40,610 nucleotides of DNA from IMG/VR virus record IMGVR_UViG_3300023196_001923, positions 1 to 40,610 of that record. The stretch is one strand, 5' to 3'. The notes beneath the pieces were generated by a model, which was not told where the DNA came from, searched no databases, and saw only the letters and a program-made list of their open reading frames with translations. Positions 1 to 6,700 of this stretch are shown piece by piece (position 1 is the stretch's first letter; every line of letters begins with the position of its first letter). Position numbers and translations under genes: made by a program. The DNA comes from a virus.

Positions 1-2
1 AA

Positions 3-182
3 CTGGTGGAACTTGGTTATGTTGACCTTGGCTCGTACTTCCCGTATGACAAAGACGCAGCGGCTAATCTTGATTGGTTCTATCATCTTACCGGCGGGGT
101 CACTCATACTGATTTTTTCGCAGTTCGGCCGACGGATTATTCGAAAGCTAACGAAGGCGAAGACTTTGAAGACATCTGGTAA
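3..182 (+). CDS. nrdB: Ribonucleotide reductase class I small subunit, C-terminal fragment
   Basis: The window opens inside a gene read in frame 3. The visible 59 residues begin LVELGY and end EDFEDIW before TAA. The pattern of a Leu-Gly-Tyr turn, an Asn-Leu-Asp-Trp-Phe segment, then DFFAVRPTDYSKAN and an acidic tail ending in an aromatic residue matches the C-terminus of class I NrdB (R2) proteins, where the last residues dock into NrdA. A nearly complete nrdA lies 1 kb downstream on the same strand, which supports the call. The metal-binding and radical-tyrosine residues would lie upstream of the window and cannot be checked. An overlapping frame-1 reading (13-231) looks non-coding. The identification rests on a short tail, so it is moderate. 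Confidence 0.6.
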   Translation: MVELGYVDLGSYFPYDKDAAANLDWFYHLTGGVTHTDFFAVRPTDYSKANEGEDFEDIW

Positions 183-211
183 TTGGATAGGTATAACACA
201 AGATGATATAG

Positions 212-784
212 ATGATATATATAAAAGATAATTTTTTACCTAAAAATTTGTACAATGAACTATTAAATTATAGTGATAAATTTGAGCAAGTTAAAACTCC
301 GGGTAAATCTTTTTGGGTAAAAGAATTGCCTGGAGAATTTTCAAGCTATATAACAAAAAGGTTAGAGTTATTAGAAGGTAAAAAAATTAAAAATATATTA
401 TGCTTTTTACGTGAAGCAAAGCAAGGTCAAGACGATCGATGGCGTATACATAACGACACTATAATAGACGGTCAACAGCCAGATCGAGCTATTGTGCTAT
501 ACATTAAAAGCGATGAGGATAAGCTAAACGGCACGGCTTTTTGGGAGCACGAAAATTATGGCCACACTTATATAGAAACAGAAAAAGAGGAATTTAATCG
601 AATGCTAATAGAAGATGCAAACGATAAATCTAAATGGAAATTAAACTCCGTTGTAGGATATAAGGATAACAGGCTATTGTCATACCCGTGTAATTATTTT
701 CATAGCAAATACCCAAATGAATATAAAAATCAAAGAATAGTATTAGTAATGTTTTATAAATATGAAGACACAAAAGCAAAGTAG
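212..784 (+). CDS. 2-oxoglutarate/Fe(II)-dependent oxygenase-like protein
   Basis: This 190-residue protein has the signature of the 2OG-Fe(II) dioxygenase fold (prolyl-4-hydroxylase type; it resembles the DUF6445 group). The first metal pair is in WRIHND (H80, D82). A strand AIVLYIK and a GTAFWEH segment follow. The distal iron ligand is H164 in NYFHSKYP, and the candidate 2OG-binding arginine is R175 in NQRIVLVMF. These residues suggest an active enzyme that couples 2OG decarboxylation to hydroxylation of an unknown substrate, which could be a protein side chain, a nucleotide or a small molecule. It starts 29 bases after the nrdB stop and its 3' end overlaps the next ORF by 23 bases, so it is probably co-transcribed with the nrd genes. 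Fold confidence is good; the substrate is unknown. Confidence 0.72.
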   Translation: MIYIKDNFLPKNLYNELLNYSDKFEQVKTPGKSFWVKELPGEFSSYITKRLELLEGKKIKNILCFLREAKQGQDDRWRIHNDTIIDGQQPDRAIVLYIKSDEDKLNGTAFWEHENYGHTYIETEKEEFNRMLIEDANDKSKWKLNSVVGYKDNRLLSYPCNYFHSKYPNEYKNQRIVLVMFYKYEDTKAK

Positions 785-1001
785 AGTAGACAGTTTAGAA
801 AAAAGAATGGCGGCGACTACAAATGTACTGCAGCACATGATGAATGAACTGTCTTATATTAAAGATTTATGCGTAGGAACGCTGGAAACAATTAAACAAA
901 TGCCTGATTATGAAGAAGCTATCAACAAGCTTAAGGAAAAAGTGGCTGCAGAACCTGGTGAGACAGAAGAAGCTGACGCCGATAGAAAGACTTTCGAGTA
1001 G
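762..1001 (+). CDS. Small coiled-coil-like hypothetical protein
   Basis: This 79-residue protein is not recognised. It is rich in heptad-like hydrophobic spacing (VDSLEKRM, VLQHMMNELSYIKDL) and ends in an acidic Glu/Asp tail, which suggests a short helical oligomer. The start at 762 lies inside the end of the oxygenase gene (23-base overlap); an alternative start is the internal Met at 810. It sits between the oxygenase and a small membrane protein in the nrd cluster, so co-expression is likely. No catalytic motif is visible. It could be a regulator or accessory partner of a neighbour, but nothing in the sequence shows this. Confidence 0.55.
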   Translation: MKTQKQSRVDSLEKRMAATTNVLQHMMNELSYIKDLCVGTLETIKQMPDYEEAINKLKEKVAAEPGETEEADADRKTFE

Positions 1002-1188
1002 ATTAGGATATATGGGCACGGCATTTATGATGTTATCCCCTCATATCTTACCAGATCAAACTGGAATGATTACATATATTATAGCGGGTGTGATATCAAT
1101 ACCTCAAGTATTTGTAGCAAAACAATGGAACTTAGTAGCGGTAAATTTAAACGTAGCAATAGCCTACACAATACTATATTTAACATAA
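958..1188 (+). CDS. Small two-helix membrane protein in the nrd cluster
   Basis: This reading frame encodes a short protein with two hydrophobic segments: one around MGTAFMMLSPHILP plus the following ITYIIAGVISI, and one at LVAVNLNVAIAYTILYL. Between them is a PQ dipeptide followed by QWNLV. The start is uncertain. ATG at 910 is possible but overlaps the previous gene by 92 bases. GTG at 958 (chosen) begins just before LTPIERLSSRLGY, which I remember as conserved in small phage membrane proteins. ATG at 1012 would leave a clean 10-base gap. The TAA stop at 1186-1188 overlaps the ATG of nrdA (TAATG), which points to translational coupling. The function is unknown. Confidence 0.5.
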   Translation: MRQKKLTPIERLSSRLGYMGTAFMMLSPHILPDQTGMITYIIAGVISIPQVFVAKQWNLVAVNLNVAIAYTILYLT

Positions 1189-2906
1189 TGTGGAATGAAA
1201 ATTGGAAAAAAGGAGAAGATTACCCTGCGTGGGGTAATAACGACGTCTACAAGAAGACTATATCCGGGGGATATTTATTCGACGGAGAAACACCTAGAGA
1301 AGCATACCATCGAGTCGCTAAAACGGTTGCTCGTAGATTATATAAGCCGGAAATGGCAGAAACGTTTTTTAATTATATTTGGAACGGCTGGCTTTGCCTC
1401 GCTAGCCCTGTACTTTCAAACACCGGTACTGATCGCGGTTTACCTATTAGCTGTTTTGGTATTGACGTCGCTGACAGCATACAAGACATAGGACAAAAGA
1501 ATTTAGAGATGATGCTACTCGCTAAGCACGGCGGTGGAGTTGGTATCGGAGTTAATATGATTAGACCCGCTGGCGCAACAATAACAGGTAATGGAACATC
1601 AGACGGGGTTGTCCCCTTTTGCAAAATATACGACTCAACAATTCTTGCAACTAATCAAGGATCAGTCAGAAGAGGAGCTGCTTCTGTCAATATTAACATT
1701 GAGCACGACGATTTCGAGGAGTGGTTGGAAATCAGAGAACCTAAAGGAGATGTTAACAGACAATCGCTTAACCTACATCAGTGCGCAGTTGTTGGTGATA
1801 AGTTTATGCGACGCCTTGAACAAGGAGATGCGAATGCTAGAACTAGATGGAGTAAACTACTTAGAAAGCGAAAAGCAACTGGAGAACCGTATATATTATT
1901 TAAAGGAAACGTTAACAAAGCAAATCCAAAAGCATATAAAGAAAACGGATTAAAAGTACATATGACAAACATATGTTCAGAAATTACATTGCATACAGAT
2001 GAAAATCACAGTTTTGTATGTTGCTTATCATCATTAAATTTAGCTAAATATGAAGAATGGAAAGATACTAACCTTATATACGACGCCACGTGGTTTCTTG
2101 ATGGCGTTATGGAGGAATTTATTCAAAGAGCCAAAGGACTTAGAGGTTTTGAAAATGCCGTTCGTTCAGCTACTAAAGGACGAGCGCTTGGGCTGGGTGT
2201 ACTCGGATGGCACACGTATCTCCAGGAAAAAGGTATTCCTTTTGAAGGGCTACTTGCTCAGTTTGAAACTAGGCGCATTTTTTCGCAAATTAAAATTGAA
2301 TCTGAAAGAGCAAGCAGGGTTCTTTCTGAAATCTATGGTGAACCTCTTTGGTGCGCTGGCACTGGCTATCGTAACACCCATCTTAGGGCTGTTGCTCCTA
2401 CTGTGTCTAATAGTAAGCTTAGTGGTAATGTTAGTCCTGGCATTGAGCCTTGGGCCGCTAATGTTTTCACGGAACAAAGCGCGAAGGGTACGTTCATTAG
2501 GAAGAACCCCACGCTTGTAAAGCTACTTAGAAAACATAAATTAAATACAAATGAAATATGGGATAAGATACTTGCTGATGGCGGTAGTGTACAAGACATT
2601 AAAGAGCTTGACGATATAACAATGGCGCACGATATACCAGCAAAAGAAGTATTTAAAACCTTTAAAGAAATAAACCAACTGGAACTAGTAAATCAAGCAG
2701 GCATACGCCAACAATATATAGATCAGTCGGTTAGTTTGAATCTTGCTTTCCCAAGCATCGCTACACCGAAATGGATTAACCAAGTCCATATGCAAGCATG
2801 GAAGAGTGGAATAAAAACTTTATATTACACAAGGACAGAGTCGGTGCTTCGCGGGGATATAGCTCAACAAGCTATGAATCCTGAGTGTACCGCTTGTGAT
2901 GGATAA
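1188..2906 (+). CDS. nrdA: Ribonucleoside-diphosphate reductase class I large subunit (compact)
   Basis: This enzyme reduces ribonucleotides to deoxyribonucleotides, using the radical generated by the NrdB partner. The ORF opens upstream at 1125, but ATG 1188 is preferred because it forms a TAATG overlap with the preceding gene and gives 572 residues beginning MWNENWKK. All hallmarks are visible: redox cysteine C89 in PISCFGI, the active-site Asn-Cys-Glu triad N261, C263, E265 in NICSEI, a second redox cysteine at 278/279 in FVCCLSS, the radical-transfer tyrosine pair Y546-Y547 in TLYYTRT, and the C-terminal shuttle cysteines C567 and C570 in ECTACDG. It is shorter than the roughly 750-residue bacterial enzymes and lacks an N-terminal ATP cone, as is common in phages, so allosteric activity control is probably absent. 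Confidence 0.93.
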   Translation: MWNENWKKGEDYPAWGNNDVYKKTISGGYLFDGETPREAYHRVAKTVARRLYKPEMAETFFNYIWNGWLCLASPVLSNTGTDRGLPISCFGIDVADSIQDIGQKNLEMMLLAKHGGGVGIGVNMIRPAGATITGNGTSDGVVPFCKIYDSTILATNQGSVRRGAASVNINIEHDDFEEWLEIREPKGDVNRQSLNLHQCAVVGDKFMRRLEQGDANARTRWSKLLRKRKATGEPYILFKGNVNKANPKAYKENGLKVHMTNICSEITLHTDENHSFVCCLSSLNLAKYEEWKDTNLIYDATWFLDGVMEEFIQRAKGLRGFENAVRSATKGRALGLGVLGWHTYLQEKGIPFEGLLAQFETRRIFSQIKIESERASRVLSEIYGEPLWCAGTGYRNTHLRAVAPTVSNSKLSGNVSPGIEPWAANVFTEQSAKGTFIRKNPTLVKLLRKHKLNTNEIWDKILADGGSVQDIKELDDITMAHDIPAKEVFKTFKEINQLELVNQAGIRQQYIDQSVSLNLAFPSIATPKWINQVHMQAWKSGIKTLYYTRTESVLRGDIAQQAMNPECTACDG

Positions 2907-2912
2907 TTAAAA

Positions 2913-2938
2913 AAGGGGAGGCCGTTAAGCTTCCCCTT
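2913..2938 (-). terminator. Rho-independent terminator between convergent operons
   Basis: A ten-pair stem (AAGGGGAGGC with GCTTCCCCTT, one G-U pair on the + strand) encloses the six-base loop CGTTAA. On the - strand the stem is followed by a run of six T and then AATT, which is the canonical terminator layout, so it should end the long - strand transcription unit after the endolysin gene. It also sits 7 bases past the nrdA stop, so it may act in both directions, although the + side lacks a good T-run. Confidence 0.75.
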
Positions 2939-2986
2939 CTTGGTTACAGGATTTTTGGGTATGGTACGCCCGTTTTTTTATTCCTG

Positions 2987-3346
2987 TCAATATGTCCACA
3001 TGACACAAGGGCTCTTAGCCTTGTCAATATCTACATGTATGAATGTTGCACTTACACCTATTCTATTAAAACCTAATTTAATTAAAATTTTAATAAGCTC
3101 GAATCTTTCTGAAGAAGTAGCACATGCAATATCTGCGGCTAAACCTTTTAAATGCGAAGACCCAGATGTTCCCCCAACTTTTTCATTATGAGCTTCTGTT
3201 CGGTAACCAGAGTTAATTACTATGGGTTTACCATAATTTTTACGAGCAACTTCCAGCATGCTTAGTAATTCCTCACTCATTAATTGGCCACTCCCTTGTA
3301 CGTCGGGGGAATCAAATTCTTCATAAGTAAAATACTTCATTCTCAT
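2987..3346 (-). CDS. Peptidase M15 family endolysin (D-Ala-D-Ala carboxypeptidase-like)
   Basis: This 119-residue zinc peptidase of the M15 (VanY/phage L-alanyl-D-glutamate or D-Ala-D-Ala) fold very probably cuts peptidoglycan cross-bridges at lysis. The visible motifs are INSGYRT, then SSHLKGLAAD with zinc ligands H65 and D72, and FIHVDID with ligand H104 and D106. The length is normal for single-domain phage M15_3 proteins. There is no signal peptide, so release should depend on the holin encoded at 33.7-34.1 kb. The start at 3346 forms an ATGA overlap with the stop of the preceding basic-protein gene. It is the last gene before the 2913-2938 terminator. Confidence 0.88.
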   Translation of the reverse strand: MRMKYFTYEEFDSPDVQGSGQLMSEELLSMLEVARKNYGKPIVINSGYRTEAHNEKVGGTSGSSHLKGLAADIACATSSERFELIKILIKLGFNRIGVSATFIHVDIDKAKSPCVMWTY

Positions 3347-3603
3347 TTCTTTTTCTTCCTTTTTATATTAGATGCTCTCTTACCCATTCCAACTCTTTTC
3401 TTTTCAGCAACAGCTTTTTTCTTTTCTGACGGGGACATCTCGCTCCAGGTTTTTACAGTCTTACTGTTTATCCTTTTGCTTGGTCTACACTTTTTTGTTT
3501 TTTTATTTTTAGTAGATCCACAAGGATTGCCTTTTTCATCGGTCCATTTTTCTTTAAACCAGCGTTTAAGATTAGCTCCTTTTTGAGTTTTACGAACAGC
3601 CAT
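3343..3603 (-). CDS. Small lysine-rich protein (DUF5872-like)
   Basis: This very basic 86-residue protein starts MAVRKTQKGANLKRWFKEKW and contains NPCGSTKNKKTKKCRPSKR, WSEMSPSEKKKAVAEKKR and a C-terminal run of lysines. The Trp-containing start and the two cysteines in the CG...KC segment match the DUF5872 type of phage and large-virus proteins as I remember it. ATG 3603 is chosen over the longer ORF start at 3636 because it forms a TAATG overlap with the 46-residue gene upstream and gives the conserved N-terminus. The charge suggests nucleic-acid binding, but no experiment defines the role. Its stop overlaps the endolysin start (ATGA). Confidence 0.72.
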   Translation of the reverse strand: MAVRKTQKGANLKRWFKEKWTDEKGNPCGSTKNKKTKKCRPSKRINSKTVKTWSEMSPSEKKKAVAEKKRVGMGKRASNIKRKKKK

Positions 3604-3743
3604 TACTTTTTCTTTTTGCCTTTTGCTTTTCTGCATTTTGCTATTGCACCGCTTGCGTAAGCCGATGGAAATACCTTGTACTGCTTCTTTACTTTATGAT
3701 AGCATGCGTCTTTTAGTTCGAATGGTGACTTTGATGATTCCAT
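3603..3743 (-). CDS. 46-residue basic protein with a CYHKVKKQYKVFPSAYASG motif
   Basis: This short gene begins at ATG 3743, one base past the stop of the 3158-residue gene, and its TAA overlaps the next ATG (TAATG). The protein contains CYHKVKKQYKVFPSAYASG and then AIAKCRKAKG with a lysine tail. The block Cys-Tyr, Lys-Val, Tyr-Lys-Val-Phe-Pro-Ser-Ala-Tyr-Ala-Ser-Gly, Cys recurs in many aquatic phage and giant-virus proteins, so it is very probably real despite its size. The two cysteines and the basic character would suit a nucleic-acid or membrane-lipid contact, but the function is not known. Confidence 0.72.
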   Translation of the reverse strand: MESSKSPFELKDACYHKVKKQYKVFPSAYASGAIAKCRKAKGKKKK

Positions 3744-3744
3744 A

Positions 3745-6700
3745 TTAATCTTTTTTAATGTTATATTTTTTACCCATAGCTTCGTAGAAACCTTTTAATT
3801 CTTTAGTTGGTGTTTGGAAAAACACTCTTCTGTCTTCGGGTTTAAGACTGTCAATTACCTGTTGTTTAAACTTTTCTTGTTTTTCTCTGTTTATTCTTCT
3901 TGTCTCCTTGGCTTTCACTTTTCCTTGTTCTTTCCTAACGCCTTTGGCTTCTGTTTTAATTAAATCAAACTCTTCGTTTTTAGCATTAACATCCCACGTT
4001 CTCCAGCCTAAACCTAACGCCATTCTTTGGAAGGCGGTATTCCTTTTATCAAAAGCCTCTGTAATAGCCTGTGTTTCCATTATCGCTCTATCAAGCGGCA
4101 CATTTAATGTGGCTGATGCAACATTACCAATAATACTATATGTTGGCGAAAGATTAAACTTACCGTCCATCGTAACGTCCCAAGGATGCTTAGCTATAAC
4201 ATCTTTGTCAAATTTATACGTTTGAATGCCAGAGTATATTTTTCTAAGCTTAGATCCTATTGGGGGCGCTATGTTTGCGGCCTCTATGATAGTATATGTA
4301 TGATCTGCTTTGTATCCTTTTTTATCTTGCTCTAAGAACTTTAATATAGTATTTTTTACAGTAGACACTACAGCTCCATATATACCAGTACCGCGCAATA
4401 TTGTATCGGTCATACCGTTTAACATACGTGTAAGCTTCTTGTCTTGTGTAGCTTCTCTTTCTTCTTCTGTTTCCTCTTCATCATCAAACCCAGGTATTAA
4501 AGCAAATGCTGCGTTTTGCAATGCTGAGAATATTATATTTTGCACGGCGCCATAATAAACAATCTTAGATATATTTGACTTAGCATCTCCACGGCCATTT
4601 ACAAGGTCCTGAGCGGCTTTTTTCATCAATCTAGTGTATTGCATCGGCGTGTTTTGGAAAGACAATATAAGACGCCCCGCAACGCTTCGCTGTTGTTGTG
4701 ATACCAATGCCGGATCCCCTGATTGCTGTGACTCGTCTGATATTTTGCTAAAGTCTAAAAACGCTTTTGCCTCAGCATCTTCTTGAGACATACCTTCTTT
4801 TAAATAAGTATTAACTCTGTTGCGATAAAATGTAGCGCCACCTGCTGCAATTGCAAAACTATCCGCAATTTGCGTTGGCGTAAATCCTATTTTTAATAAA
4901 TAAGAAACAGCAGCGCTAGCCTTGTCCTTTGCGTTTTTAGCGGCGTTAGCAATCTCTTGCTCTTGTACATCAGATTTTAAACCTCCCCTACGTTGTTTTA
5001 ATTTATCGGAATTAAACAGCATAGCAAAGTCTTTCCAGTATTGAGGTTGATTAGCAAACGCTAAACCTGCTTTTAAAGGATTATTGTCGCCCCAATTAAT
5101 AAAGTTAATTGAAGATATAGTTTGCAATAAGGCTGACCTTCTGTTAAAAAACATTATAGTACCAACAGAATTGTTAACCCAATTGTTCCACGCATTAGTA
5201 ATCTTGTTAGCGCCTGAAGTACGGTTTGTGCCGTTTTTCATTGCAAATAAAGAATCCTCAATACCCTCTCTTAGGTTTGTTCCATATACAGCTTCTATTT
5301 TATTTAAATTCTTTTCGCTAAATATAATTTCGGCGTTTTCAATAAACTCCGCTAGATATTCTTTTCTATTTACTTTTTCTGTTAAACTCTGCAAATCACT
5401 AAGCACAGTCTTAGCATCCCAAAATTCACCTGGCTCAGTCCATTTATCTTTCTTTGACACAGCTAATAATCCGTCTGCATAACCCGATAGGTCCGCGTCA
5501 TTCCTTACAAGTTTTACTAGTCTAGCTTGATCTCTTTTAGATATACCAGGTATTTCGTAACCAGCTTTGTCCCAAAGATAAACTCTAATAGCAGAATCAT
5601 ATGTATAATCCCCTTCCGGTACAAGTTTATTAATAATTCTTCTAACTGGTTTAAACATTTTATTTAAAGCCCTAGTGTCATTCTTAATTGTTTGACGAGC
5701 TCTTTCCATTGCTGCAACACCCTGAAAATAAGGATCCATTAAATTTTGCTCAAAGAAAGCTTGATCAGCTTCGCCTTGTTTTCCTTTGCCAGCAAATACG
5801 TATTGTGTTAAACCTCTAAAGTCTTCTGCGCTTGGCGGAATAAAGAATTTAAATCTACCTTTTGTTTTACCTCTTCTTCTGGCAACTGCTGCAGAAAATT
5901 CTTTAAAGTCTTCAACGCCCTTTTGGCGTTCAATCATTTTATTAAAGTCTACGTCTAAGCTAATACTGTGTTTAACTCTAGCTTGCTGAACTTTGCCTTT
6001 AACATCAAAAACATTAAGCACATCTTTGACGGCTTTAACGTTACCCATGTGATCGTCTACAAAGTAGAAGTCGTTGTATCCATCGGCAACCTTTCCAACC
6101 ATCCATGCCGCTTTAGCCGCTGGTGCTCCATTAGCTAATCCAGTTATATTTTCAAGTGGAATTTCTAAGCCTATACCTTTTAAAAATTTATATATAGCCG
6201 GAGCTGAGTCAGCTGGTCTTGCTGTTAATACAAATATATTTTTATTACCAAATTTTTCTATAGCTTTTTTAAGCCTTGGGGCTAATGGCCCCGGTGTTCC
6301 TTTAACAACTTTGCTAAATTCACTAAAATTAAATTCAGCGCCTTCATTAGCCAATGTTTCACCTTGTTTAGCAAACTCGGCTGGCGTTATTCTATAAGTC
6401 TTACCATCTTTAGTCACTATAACCTGACTTTTACTGAATGCCAGTGTGTCATCAAAATCATATACGCTAATGCCTTTAGGTGTAATTGAATACTTGCCCT
6501 TGCGTGCGTTAGCCATTGCTTTATCAACTGTTCTTTTTTCTTCAGTTTCCTGTGTAGCGTCTGCTTTAATTACAGGGTTTTTGCCCTTCTCGTTAAAGTA
6601 TTGTTCATACTGTTCTCCTACGGTTTCCGTGCCGTCGTAGCTAACCATAGCGTATGGCATGCGTCCTCTTGTAAATAAATTATAATATCTATTGTGCCAA

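Noticed and set aside
13-231. A + strand ORF with a hydrophobic middle
   Set aside because: It overlaps the NrdB C-terminal frame, which has clear family residues. The alternative frame reads as a shadow with no recognisable pattern.
1591-2520. Out-of-frame + strand ORFs of 120 and 156 residues within nrdA
   Set aside because: They lie wholly inside nrdA, whose catalytic motifs are intact, so they are frame shadows despite membrane-like stretches.
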